Shown piece by piece: positions 34,146-42,808 of a DNA stretch of 64,000 bases (position 1 is its first letter; every line of letters begins with the position of its first letter). The notes beneath the pieces were generated by a model. That model was not told the origin of the DNA and did no database searches. It saw nothing but the letters and a program-made list of their open reading frames with translations. Origin of the DNA: JAFKKS01 sp050187875 (lineage in GTDB: Bacteria; Pseudomonadota; Alphaproteobacteria; Rhizobiales; Xanthobacteraceae); contig JBFWXB010000005.1 of NCBI GenBank assembly GCA_050187875.1, positions 84,261 through 148,260 on the forward strand, given 5' to 3'. Made by a program: the position numbers and the translations under genes.

Positions 34146-34982
34146 TCAGGCGCGCTGCGCGCGGCGATCCAGCAGCAGCACGTAGATCGCGATCAGGATC
34201 AGCGTCATGGCGAGAAGCAGGATCGCGAGCGCCGCGCCAAAATTGCTGTCGAAGACCACCATGTATTGCTGGAAGATCAGCATCGGCATGACGAGATAGC
34301 GCCCGCCGCTCATGATGCTCGGCGTCACATAGGCGCTCACGGCAAGGGTGAAGACGATGAGCGAGCCGGCAAGCACGCCGGGGATGCTGAGCGGCAGCGT
34401 CACCTTGAGGAACGTGAGGAGCGGATTTGCGCCGAGGTCGCGCGCCGCCTCGATCACGGAGCGATTGATGTTTTGCAGGACCGTGCCGATCGACAGCACC
34501 ATGAAGGGCAGCAGGGTGTAGCTCAGTGCGAGAATGATGCTGAGCTTGGTGTAAACGAGTTGCAGGGGCGCGTCGATAAGGCCAGCGGCGAGAAGGCCCT
34601 GGTTCACCATTCCCCCGCGCCCGAGCATCACGATCCAGCCGAAGGCGCGCACGATATTGCTCGTGAACAGCGGCGTGATCAGGATGATGTAGATGAGGCG
34701 GCGGACGGTCCGGCTCCTGACGTGGAAATGGATGTGGTAGGCGACCGGGAAACCGAAGACGACGCAGAACAGCGTCGACCAAAGGCTGACCTCCATCGTC
34801 TGCCACAGGATTTTCCAGTAGTACGCGTCGCCGATGATCCGCGTGTAGTTCGCCGTTGTGAGCGTCGTGCCTTTCTCGAAGCTGGAAAGGACGAGGTCGC
34901 CGAACGGAACAAAGAAAAATATCGCGAGGCAAAGCAGCGGACCGCCGAGCAGCAGAACGCTTCCGAGGCGGCTGATGCGCAT
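34146..34982 (-). CDS. Polyamine-type ABC transporter permease (PotB class)
   Basis: The 278-residue permease has the PotB/PotH layout: an N-terminal helix (VLLLGGPLLCLAIFFFVPFG), LSSFEKG, and the EAA loop IEAARDLGANPLLTFLKVTL. It follows the ATPase gene by 30 bases and pairs with the PotC-class permease. Confidence 0.88.
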   Translation of the reverse strand: MRISRLGSVLLLGGPLLCLAIFFFVPFGDLVLSSFEKGTTLTTANYTRIIGDAYYWKILWQTMEVSLWSTLFCVVFGFPVAYHIHFHVRSRTVRRLIYIILITPLFTSNIVRAFGWIVMLGRGGMVNQGLLAAGLIDAPLQLVYTKLSIILALSYTLLPFMVLSIGTVLQNINRSVIEAARDLGANPLLTFLKVTLPLSIPGVLAGSLIVFTLAVSAYVTPSIMSGGRYLVMPMLIFQQYMVVFDSNFGAALAILLLAMTLILIAIYVLLLDRRAQRA

Positions 34983-35012
34983 CTCAGCAACCGTCCGTGC
35001 GAGGGCGCGTGA

Positions 35013-36083
35013 TCATTGGTTCAACACGCGCGCGCGGGCGCGCGGCCACCACACCGACACGTGGTCTCCGGTCTTGAGCGCTTCGATGTCCGGGCTCCAT
35101 CCAGGCTCGAGCGTCACCTCCTGGCCCGTCGCAATCTCGACGAAGAGCCGCCACGTCTGGCCGACGAAAATCTTGTCGCGAAGCTTTCCGTCGATGCCGA
35201 CGGCGTCGCTCGCGCCGTTGATGGCGCCGAGGCGGATCGCCTCAGGGCGGATCATCAGGCTCGTCGCGCTGCCGTCGGTCTCCGCCGTATAGGGGAGGGG
35301 AGCGGCATCGGCGGTGAGGCGCAGCCGCTTGTCCGCGTCGACGACGCAATTGATCAGGTTCGCCTCACCGATGAAGTCGGCGACGTACCGCGACACCGGG
35401 TTGCTGTAGATCTCCTGGCCCGTGCCCAACTGCACGATCTCGCCGTGGCTCATGACGGCGATGCGATCCGACATCGCGAGCGCCTCTTCCTGGTCATGCG
35501 TCACATAGACGAAGGTGATGCCGAGAAGCTGATGCAGGCGCTTGAGCTCCGTCTGCATGCGCTTGCGCAGCTTGAGGTCAAGGGCGCCGAGTGGCTCGTC
35601 GAGAAGCAGCACGCGCGGCTCGTTGATGATGGCGCGCGCCAGCGCGATGCGCTGCTGCTGTCCGCCCGAGAGCTCGCGCGGATAGCGGCCGGCGAAATTC
35701 GCCATCCCGACGGTGTCGAGGACTTCGCCGACGCGGCGCGTGATGTCAGCGCGGGGCTTGCCGGCGCGCTTGGGGCCGAAGGCGATATTCTCCGCGACCG
35801 TCATATGCGGGAACAGCGCATAGTTCTGGAAAACGGTGTTCACGGGGCGCCGGTGCGGCGGCACGCCGTTCATGCGCTTGCCGCCGATCGTAATGACGCC
35901 CGATGTCGGATCGAGGAAGCCGGCGATGGCACGCAGGAGCGTCGTCTTCCCGCAGCCGCTCGGACCCAGCATGGAGAGGAACTCTCCACGCCGGATCCGC
36001 AGCGACACGCCTTTCAACGCCGGGACCGCACCGTAGGTCTTGACGACGTCCTCGATGACGATGAGGTCTTCCGCTCCGGTCAT
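35013..36083 (-). CDS. Polyamine-type ABC transporter ATP-binding protein (PotA class)
   Basis: The 356-residue ATPase has Walker A GPSGCGKTT, signature LSGGQQQRIALARA, Walker B LLLDEPLGALD and H-loop YVTHDQEEA. A C-terminal TOBE regulatory domain follows, with MIRPEAIRLG and an ending PGWSPDIEALKTGDHVSVWW. It starts 12 bases after the binding-protein gene. The family serves polyamines, iron, opines and related compounds. Confidence 0.9.
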   Translation of the reverse strand: MTGAEDLIVIEDVVKTYGAVPALKGVSLRIRRGEFLSMLGPSGCGKTTLLRAIAGFLDPTSGVITIGGKRMNGVPPHRRPVNTVFQNYALFPHMTVAENIAFGPKRAGKPRADITRRVGEVLDTVGMANFAGRYPRELSGGQQQRIALARAIINEPRVLLLDEPLGALDLKLRKRMQTELKRLHQLLGITFVYVTHDQEEALAMSDRIAVMSHGEIVQLGTGQEIYSNPVSRYVADFIGEANLINCVVDADKRLRLTADAAPLPYTAETDGSATSLMIRPEAIRLGAINGASDAVGIDGKLRDKIFVGQTWRLFVEIATGQEVTLEPGWSPDIEALKTGDHVSVWWPRARARVLNQ

Positions 36084-36095
36084 CGCCGCGCCGGG

Positions 36096-37178
36096 CTACT
36101 TGCTGACCACGCGCCTGTTCCAGATTTCGACGATCTCATTGCGCTTTTCGGAAATGTAATTCCAATCCGGCATGATGAGACTGTCGACGGAGCCTTTCTC
36201 GCCCCACGGCATCTTCTTCTTGGCGTTGTCGCTGAGCTTGAGCTGCGCGGCCTTCAGCGGCGGGCCGAGGTAAAGCTTCTCACCGAGGCAATTGAGCGCG
36301 TCGGGGGTCATCGCGAAGTTCACGAATTTTTCCGCAGCCTTGCGCTTCGCCGAATTCTTGACGACGTGGATGCGTGTGTCGCCGGCCGGAACGCCCTCTT
36401 TCGGAATGGCGGCGGCGACCGGCATGTTCTGGTCGGCGAGCGACCAGGTGGCGTTGACGTAGTAAGCGCCGATGATGGCTTCACCGCTTTGAACGGCGCT
36501 CTGCACGATGCCGCTCGAGTCGTAATAGGCCGCCGCTTTGAGCTCGCGGAACTTGTTCACGACGGGATCGAAATTCGTCAACGTTCCGCCAAGCAGCTTG
36601 TTGAGGTGCAAGAAAAGCGGGATGAAGATCGCCTGCGCCGGACTGGGCGTGACGACGCGGCTTGCGTATTCCGGCTTCCACAAATCCCACCAGGATGTCG
36701 GCGCCGGGCTCACCTTGGTCGTGTTGTAGATGATGCCGGTCGAGTAGAAGCCCGTGCCGAGCGCATAGATCTTGCCGTCTTTCGTCTTGAAGACGCCGGT
36801 ATCGACGAGGTTGGCGGCATTCGGCACAGCGGCCGGATCGAGCGCCTCGATAAGTCCCTCGGCTTGGGCCTGTTCGGAGAAGTTGCCGTCGAGCCACGCG
36901 ACGTCGATCTCGGGCTTGCCCTTCTGCTGACGCATTTTCGTCAGCGTCACGGAGGAGACGGCGGGCTCGGCGACGACCTGGATATCCTTGTTGGCCTGGT
37001 TGAACGGGTCGATGATGCAGGCGCGCTGCGCCAGGTTCCAGACGCCACTATAGGTCGAGACATTGAGGCGTTCCTGCGCGCCGGCGGATGTCGTCAGGAC
37101 GGTCGCCGTCAACAGGCCGAGAACGGCCGCGGATCGGCGAATGGCCGAGTATGCGTCAATCGAATTGCGCTGTTTCAT
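36096..37178 (-). CDS. Polyamine-type periplasmic binding protein (PotD class)
   Basis: The 360-residue receptor has a signal peptide (SAAVLGLLTATVLTTSAGAQE) and the core LNVSTYSGVWNLAQRACIIDPFN, TGFYSTGIIYNTTK and SWWDLWKPEYASRV. The acidic residues that bind polyamine amines in PotD are not obvious, so another ligand is possible, for example a hydantoin or carbamoyl compound handled by the enzymes of the same operon. The ATG at 37178 heads the signal peptide. It lies 68 bases after the ThDP enzyme gene. Confidence 0.85.
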   Translation of the reverse strand: MKQRNSIDAYSAIRRSAAVLGLLTATVLTTSAGAQERLNVSTYSGVWNLAQRACIIDPFNQANKDIQVVAEPAVSSVTLTKMRQQKGKPEIDVAWLDGNFSEQAQAEGLIEALDPAAVPNAANLVDTGVFKTKDGKIYALGTGFYSTGIIYNTTKVSPAPTSWWDLWKPEYASRVVTPSPAQAIFIPLFLHLNKLLGGTLTNFDPVVNKFRELKAAAYYDSSGIVQSAVQSGEAIIGAYYVNATWSLADQNMPVAAAIPKEGVPAGDTRIHVVKNSAKRKAAEKFVNFAMTPDALNCLGEKLYLGPPLKAAQLKLSDNAKKKMPWGEKGSVDSLIMPDWNYISEKRNEIVEIWNRRVVSK

Positions 37179-37246
37179 CTTCGTTTCCCTCTCTGGCTGG
37201 ACGATGTGTATCGCCACGTGCCGCCTCGCCCGAGGCGTTCACATTT

Positions 37247-38857
37247 TCAGAGTTCGCGAAGCGCGTTGAACTGTGCAACGTACCCCGATGGGTCGATCCG
37301 CGCTCCAATCACGGTTGTGCGACCCGACTTCACCGCGGCGCTGAGTGCATCGCCCAACGCGTTTTCGGTGTCGACGATGGCGCCATCGGCGCCAAAACTA
37401 TGTGCAAGCTTCTCCCAATCGCAGCCGCCGAGATGAACGCCGTAGGTCGGCAAGCCTTTGATCTCCTGTTTCACGCGAATGAGGCCGATCTCCTGGTCGT
37501 CGAGAACGACGACGACGATCGGCAAATTCTCCTTCACTGAGGTCTGCAACTCGGCGATCGCCATCATGAAGCCGCCGTCGCCCGAGAACGCGACGACGGG
37601 ACGGTTCGGATGCGCGAGGCGCGCGCCAAGGGCGCCGGGCACCGCATAGCCCATCGAGCCGAGGCCGTTCGAGGTCAGGAATTCGCGCGGCCCGTAGGAT
37701 TGCCACTTCTGCACGACGAGAAGGCGGCTCGCGCCGGCGTCGCAGGTCGCGATCGTCTCGCGCGGCAGGACGGCGCGTGCGACCTCCATCGCCCGCTGCG
37801 GCGACAGGCCCCGCGCCGGCGTATCGAGCGCGGCGATGACGTCGCGGCGGAACGTGTCGGCGGCGCGCTCGCCCCAATTGCCGCCTTCGCTGGCCCATCG
37901 CGTCAGCGCCGTCAGAAGCGGCTTGAGATCGCCCTGCATTTCGAGGGTCGCGGGCACCAAGGCGTCGAAGCTCGGCCCGCTCGCGAGGCTGAGCACGGGC
38001 AGCGTATAGGGCCAGGGTTTCGGCTGCAGCTCGATCGCATCGAGACCGACGGTGATGATGAGGTCGGATTCTTGGATGAGCTTGCGCTCGATCAGGCCGC
38101 CGATGATGCAGCCCGCGCGCAGTGGGTGATCTTCGGGGATGACGCCTTTGCACTTCGAAGTTGTGAGGACCGGCGCGCCGAGCCGCTCGGCGAGCGCCAC
38201 GAGCTCCTGCGAGGCGCGCGCCCAGAGGACGCCAAGGCCGACGAGAATGATCGGGCGGCGCGACTTCGCAATCAGCGCGAGCGGCTCCGCGAGAGCGGCG
38301 CGATCAGGGGCGATCGGAACGACATTGGGGAGGAGCGTGCCTTCGGCGACGAGGTCGGCCGCCTTCTGCGTCGTCTCGCTCTGGGGCATGTCGAATTGCA
38401 CGGGGCCAGGCGGCGTTCCCGTCGCGGTACGAATGGCGCGCCGCACCTGCTGGCGCACGGTCTTCGCCTGGATGGCGGTTTGCCACTTGGTGATCGGCGC
38501 ATAGAGCGCCTGTTGATTGAGCCGCTGCCGCAACCCGGTCTCGTAGGTCGGCAGCGAATATTGATCCGTGATGGCGATGAGCGGGCAACGGTCCATGAAG
38601 GCGTGCGCGACGCCGTTGACCATATTCGCCGCGCCCGGACCGCGCGTTGACAGGCAGATGCCGGGTGAGCCGGTGATCTCGCCCCAGGTCGACGCGAGCA
38701 TCGCGCCGGCGGTTTCCTGCTTCATCAGGATGAAGCGCATGTCGCGCTCGCGCGCCGCCTGCATCAGCTCGACGGATTCGCCGCCGGGATGCCCGACGAT
38801 GAACGGGGTGCCCGCGTCGCGGAACGCTTCGACCAAAACTTCAACCGTTGTGGACAA
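37247..38857 (-). CDS. ThDP-dependent enzyme, acetolactate synthase-like (TTG start)
   Basis: This 536-residue three-domain ThDP enzyme has an N-terminal pyrimidine domain with the catalytic glutamate (FILMKQETAGAML), a central Rossmann domain, and a C-terminal domain with AFSGDGGFMMAIAEL followed by VVVLDDQEIGLI. The usual asparagine pair of the GDG-X-NN motif reads DD. The likely start is a TTG at 38857, overlapping the hyuA end by 17 bases, because there is no earlier in-frame ATG and STTVEVLVEAF fits the family start. It lies between hyuA and an ABC importer. It may decarboxylate or carboligate the 2-oxoacid produced upstream; the substrate is unknown. Confidence 0.82.
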   Translation of the reverse strand: MSTTVEVLVEAFRDAGTPFIVGHPGGESVELMQAARERDMRFILMKQETAGAMLASTWGEITGSPGICLSTRGPGAANMVNGVAHAFMDRCPLIAITDQYSLPTYETGLRQRLNQQALYAPITKWQTAIQAKTVRQQVRRAIRTATGTPPGPVQFDMPQSETTQKAADLVAEGTLLPNVVPIAPDRAALAEPLALIAKSRRPIILVGLGVLWARASQELVALAERLGAPVLTTSKCKGVIPEDHPLRAGCIIGGLIERKLIQESDLIITVGLDAIELQPKPWPYTLPVLSLASGPSFDALVPATLEMQGDLKPLLTALTRWASEGGNWGERAADTFRRDVIAALDTPARGLSPQRAMEVARAVLPRETIATCDAGASRLLVVQKWQSYGPREFLTSNGLGSMGYAVPGALGARLAHPNRPVVAFSGDGGFMMAIAELQTSVKENLPIVVVVLDDQEIGLIRVKQEIKGLPTYGVHLGGCDWEKLAHSFGADGAIVDTENALGDALSAAVKSGRTTVIGARIDPSGYVAQFNALREL

Positions 38858-41030
38858 GTTCGCCGCTCTTCTTGTTGGCGCCGGCCGACGTGGCCGCGCC
38901 GATCTCCATGACGAGATTGAAATGCTTGTCGATCGTCGCGCGCGCATCCGGACCGATCACGACGGTCGACTCGCGCTCCTCGACGATGGCGGGGCCGGCG
39001 ATCGTGTCGCCAGGCTTCAGCGCATAACGATTGTAGACGTCGCACGACACGAAGCCGGTGTCGGGAAAGTGAGCCTTGCGCGTGCCCTTCTTCGCCGGTC
39101 CGCGCGCATCGCCGCGATTGGCGAAGTTGAGGCCGACGTCGGGCGTGTTGCCCTGTGCGGTGAGGCGCCAGCTCAAGGCTTCGATCGGCACGGACGTCAC
39201 GCGGCGTCCGAACAGCGTCTGATAGCTTTCGTAGAAGGAGGCCTGCAGCGCGTCGAGCGTATGTGGCCCGAGAGAGCCTTCGGGCACCGGGACATTGATC
39301 TCGAAGCCCTGGCCGACATAGCGCATGTCGGCCTGGCGCTGCACACGGAATTCGCGCGCGCCGGCTTCGGCCAAAAGGCGCTCCGCCTGCCGCGTCATGT
39401 CGTCGAAGAGGCCGTTCAGGTGGTCCCAGTCGATGGCGTCGAGCCGCGACATGTAGCTGCGCACGTAATCGATCGCGAAGGGCGCGACGAGGAACCCGAG
39501 CGCCGACATCACCCCGGCGCCGAGCGGACAGATCACGCGATCGACCTTCAGGAGCTTGGCAACGCCGTAAGCATGCACCGGTCCGGCGCCGCCGAAGGCG
39601 ATGAGGCTGTAGCGGCGCGGGTCGCGGCCCTTCTCGGCGATGTACATGCGGGTCGCGGCCGCCATGTTCTCATTGACGATGCTGTGGATGCCCGCCGCGG
39701 CCTGCGTGACCGTCATACCGAGCGGGGCGGCCATCCGCGCTTCGACACCTTTCTCGACTGCGCGCGTATCCAGCCCCATGTCGCCGCCGAGAAAATAGTC
39801 GGGCGAAAGGTATCCGAGCAGCAGGTCGGCATCGGTGACGGTCGGCTCCGTGCCGCCGGCGCCGTAGCAGATGGGCCCAGGATCGGAGCCCGCGCTATCC
39901 GGTCCGACTTTGGCGAGGCCCATGCGATCGACGCGCGCGATGGAGCCGCCGCCGGCGCCGATCTCGATCATGTCGATCACGGGGACTTTGAGCGGAATGC
40001 CGGAACCCTTGCGGAAGCGGCGGACGCGCGCCGCCTCAAACTCATGCGCGTGTTCCGGCCTGCCGTTCTCGATCAGGCACATCTTCGCGGTCGTGCCGCC
40101 CATGTCGAACGAGATGAGGTCTTTGACGCCGGTCAGGCGGCTGTAGAAGGCCGCCGCCATGGCGCCGGCGGCGGGGCCGGATTCGATCAGGCGAACCGGG
40201 AAATCCTGCGCGGCGCGGATGGTGGTGAGCCCGCCGCCCGAGAGCATCACGTGCAGCGTGCCGCTGAGCCCCATCTCGCGAAGCTTGGTCTGCAGACGCT
40301 CCAGATAGCCCTGCATCAGCGGCTGGACGTAGGCGTTGGCGCAGGCCGTGTTCGCGCGCTCGAACTCGCGGATTTCCGGAGCCACTTCCGACGAGATGCA
40401 GATCGGGATGTCGCCGAGGACCTCCATCAGTGCCTGCTTCGCCACCCTTTCGTGGGCGTCGTTGCGATAGGAATGGAGGAGGCATACGGAGACGGCTTCG
40501 CAACCTTGCGCTTTGAGCTCGCGTCCCGCCTGGCGCACGGCCTCCGGATCGAGGGGGCGCAAGACGGTCCCGTCCGCATCGATCCGCTCGTCGACTTCGA
40601 GGCGCAAGGGGCGCGGGACCAGCGGCTCCGGCATCTCGAAGAACAAGTCGTAGAGATCGTAGCGGATCTCGCGCCCCATCTCGATCGAGTCGCGAAAACC
40701 CTTGGTGGTGATGAGCCCGACCTTCGCGCCCTTGCGCTCGATCACCGTATTGGTGACAAGCGTCGTGCCGTGCACGACGGCGTCGACCGCGGAGATGACT
40801 GTTTCGGCCTCGCGGAGAAGGACCTCCGTGCCTTCGAGAATGGCCCGGCTCGGGTCTCCCGACGACGTCAGCCGTTTTCCGGTGAAGACGATGCCACGGT
40901 GATCGTCGACGAGAACGAAGTCGGTGAAGGTCCCGCCGACGTCGACGCCGACGCGGATGCGCGGCTTGTCCTTGGCTTTGTGCTTGTCGGACCGGCGGTC
41001 ATTGCTCGCGTGCACGCTCGTCTCCGTCAC
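38841..41030 (-). CDS. hyuA: Hydantoinase/oxoprolinase family protein, subunit A (HyuA)
   Basis: The 729-residue protein has the HyuA/5-oxoprolinase N-terminal ATP fold (RVGVDVGGTFTDFVLVDD, VVHGTTLVTNTVIERKG) and core segments SFDMGGTTAKMCLIENG, VPVIDMIEIGAGGGSIARVD and AFGGAGPVHAYGVAKLL. The family performs ATP-dependent opening of N-methylhydantoin or 5-oxoproline, but also includes acetone and acetophenone carboxylases. The start is the GTG at 41030 overlapping the hyuB stop (GTGA). The partner gene is immediately upstream. Confidence 0.9.
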   Translation of the reverse strand: MTETSVHASNDRRSDKHKAKDKPRIRVGVDVGGTFTDFVLVDDHRGIVFTGKRLTSSGDPSRAILEGTEVLLREAETVISAVDAVVHGTTLVTNTVIERKGAKVGLITTKGFRDSIEMGREIRYDLYDLFFEMPEPLVPRPLRLEVDERIDADGTVLRPLDPEAVRQAGRELKAQGCEAVSVCLLHSYRNDAHERVAKQALMEVLGDIPICISSEVAPEIREFERANTACANAYVQPLMQGYLERLQTKLREMGLSGTLHVMLSGGGLTTIRAAQDFPVRLIESGPAAGAMAAAFYSRLTGVKDLISFDMGGTTAKMCLIENGRPEHAHEFEAARVRRFRKGSGIPLKVPVIDMIEIGAGGGSIARVDRMGLAKVGPDSAGSDPGPICYGAGGTEPTVTDADLLLGYLSPDYFLGGDMGLDTRAVEKGVEARMAAPLGMTVTQAAAGIHSIVNENMAAATRMYIAEKGRDPRRYSLIAFGGAGPVHAYGVAKLLKVDRVICPLGAGVMSALGFLVAPFAIDYVRSYMSRLDAIDWDHLNGLFDDMTRQAERLLAEAGAREFRVQRQADMRYVGQGFEINVPVPEGSLGPHTLDALQASFYESYQTLFGRRVTSVPIEALSWRLTAQGNTPDVGLNFANRGDARGPAKKGTRKAHFPDTGFVSCDVYNRYALKPGDTIAGPAIVEERESTVVIGPDARATIDKHFNLVMEIGAATSAGANKKSGELVHNG

Positions 41031-42688
41031 ACTTTGACATTGTAGTCACGCAGCGCCGCCTCTTTCGAGACGTAGCCCGCCGCCACATCGCGTCGCACGG
41101 CCTCATGGTCACGCTCGGCCGGTTCGCCGTATCCGCCGCCGCCACTGAAGCGCATGGTCAGGCGATCCTTCGGCTTCAGCGTGGTGCGTGATTTCGGATG
41201 CGGCTTGGTGCCGTCCGCGAGCTCGACGCGCACGAGCCCGCCGGCGCCGCCGCCGAACAAGCCCTGCGCCGCGTATTTCTGGCGGTCGGACAGCATCGAC
41301 AGGCGCAACGGGCCCGGCGCGGTCACCTCGATCTCGACCTCTTGGCCGAGGCCGCCGCGAAACTTTCCGATGCCGCCGGAGTCCGGCGTGAACTCCTTGC
41401 GCCAGACAAGGAGCGGCGAAATCGCCTCGAACGCCTCGATGCTGCCGGAACCGGTGTTGGTCGGGAACGCGATGCAGGAGTGGCCGTCGCTGGTCGGCGT
41501 CGCACCCATGCCGCCGGCGGCAAAGAACACTTGCGAAAAGCGCTGTCCGTGCTGGTCGAGGCCGCTGTAGACGGAGCGCAGCGTCGGCGCGCTGCCGCAT
41601 TCGGCGATGACCTGATTGGGAATCGCCTGCGAAAGCGCGCCGTAGATTGCTCCGGCGAGCAGGTGACCGGTGAGCTGCCGTGCGCTGCACGGCGCCGGGT
41701 AGCGCGGATTGAGCAGGCAACCGAGCGGTGCGTCGACGGTGACCGAGCGATAGGAGCCCTCATTGCGCGGCGTCAGCGGGTCGAGCGCGCATTTCAGCGG
41801 ATAGACGCTATAGGCATAGGTGTAGTTCATCACCGAGTTGAGGCCGCGGTCGATCTGCTTCGACGTGCCGGCGTAATCGACATGCAGATCGGAGCCGCGG
41901 ATGGTGATGGCGCATTGGATATGCGTCTCGTCCTCGTCGAAGCCATCGGCCCGCACGCTGGACCGATAGACGCCATCGGGAACCTTTTCGATGGCCTCGC
42001 GCATCGCCGCTTCGGCGCGGTCCTGAAGGGCGCTGGAGAGCGCGCCCAGATCGGCGACGCCGGTGTCGTCAAGGAATTCACCCAGCCGGCGGGCGCCGAC
42101 CGTGTTCGCGATCACCTGCGCCTCGAGATCGCCCAGCACCTGATCCGGCACGCGGACATTGCCGGAAATGATCTCGAACAGCTCTTCGTTGGGGCGGCCT
42201 TCGCGATAGAATTTCGCCGGCGGAATGCGCAGGCCTTCCTCGTACAACTCGCGGCAGTCCGACGCCCACAGCGCGCCGCCGATGTCGGGCAGATGCGCGA
42301 TCGTGCCGGAGAAGCCGACGAGGCGGCCGCGATGGAAGATCGGCATGGCCATGGTGACGTCGGGCAGATGTCCCGTCGCCATCCAGGGATCGTTGGTGAT
42401 GATGCAGTCGCCCGGACGCCATTCCTCGACCGGAAAGCGCTTGAGGAAGTGCTTCAAGGTGCGCGGCAGCGTGCCCACGAAGGAGGGGATGCCGGCGGTA
42501 TTTTCCGCCAAGGCGTTTCCGTTCGCGTCCATCAGCGCGGTCGCGAAGTCGTTGGACTCGCGCACGATCGTCGAGAAGGATGTGCGCAGCAGCGCCGCCG
42601 CCGCCTCATCCGCGACCGAGATCAGCCGGTTCCAGTAGATCTCGAGCGAGATCGGATCGAAGGCGGCGTTTTGGCCGGGAGGGCTCAC
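41027..42688 (-). CDS. hyuB: Hydantoinase B/oxoprolinase family protein (HyuB)
   Basis: The partner subunit of HyuA has 553 residues from the GTG at 42688. Landmarks are DPISLEIYWNRLISVADEAA at the N-terminus, SFSTIVRESNDFATALMD, ITNDPWMATGHLPDVT and a C-terminal RFSGGGGYGEPAERD. GGGGAA lies seven bases before the GTG. A TTG at 42715 would extend it by nine residues. It is the first gene of the roughly 10 kb minus-strand operon that runs to the Ldh_2 gene. The 120-base upstream region carries a palindrome. Confidence 0.9.
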   Translation of the reverse strand: MSPPGQNAAFDPISLEIYWNRLISVADEAAAALLRTSFSTIVRESNDFATALMDANGNALAENTAGIPSFVGTLPRTLKHFLKRFPVEEWRPGDCIITNDPWMATGHLPDVTMAMPIFHRGRLVGFSGTIAHLPDIGGALWASDCRELYEEGLRIPPAKFYREGRPNEELFEIISGNVRVPDQVLGDLEAQVIANTVGARRLGEFLDDTGVADLGALSSALQDRAEAAMREAIEKVPDGVYRSSVRADGFDEDETHIQCAITIRGSDLHVDYAGTSKQIDRGLNSVMNYTYAYSVYPLKCALDPLTPRNEGSYRSVTVDAPLGCLLNPRYPAPCSARQLTGHLLAGAIYGALSQAIPNQVIAECGSAPTLRSVYSGLDQHGQRFSQVFFAAGGMGATPTSDGHSCIAFPTNTGSGSIEAFEAISPLLVWRKEFTPDSGGIGKFRGGLGQEVEIEVTAPGPLRLSMLSDRQKYAAQGLFGGGAGGLVRVELADGTKPHPKSRTTLKPKDRLTMRFSGGGGYGEPAERDHEAVRRDVAAGYVSKEAALRDYNVKV

Positions 42689-42746
42689 GGACGTTCCCCA
42701 CAATCGCGAAAGCAAACGGCGGCCGACGTCTTCCGGCCGGCAATTA

Positions 42747-42763
42747 ATGAGTATACTATTATC
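42747..42763. promoter_or_regulatory. GTATAC-centred palindrome upstream of hyuB
   Basis: TAATGAGTATACTATTA is an imperfect palindrome centred on GTATAC in the divergent region between hyuB and the hydroxyacid dehydrogenase gene. Read on the minus strand it contains ATAATAGTAT, the same 10-mer found at 31407-31416 beside the GntR gene. Its position fits a shared operator for both divergent transcripts. Confidence 0.5.
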
Positions 42764-42808
42764 CTAAATTAGGGCCGGTCAAGCCGTCGGCCGTCTAACG
42801 AGACGCCC

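Noticed and set aside
35016..37436. Very long plus-strand open frame opposite the polyamine-type ATPase and receptor genes
   Set aside because: The opposite strand encodes full-length ABC subunits with Walker motifs and a signal peptide. The plus-strand protein has no domain features.
38568..41045. Plus-strand frame of over 800 codons opposite hyuA
   Set aside because: HyuA is complete on the minus strand with all family motifs. The plus-strand translation is low-complexity Arg/Asp/Val.
42716..42808. FixK/FNR box in the hyuB upstream region
   Set aside because: The AT-rich palindrome is centred on GTATAC and has no TTGA half site, so it fits a GntR-type operator better.
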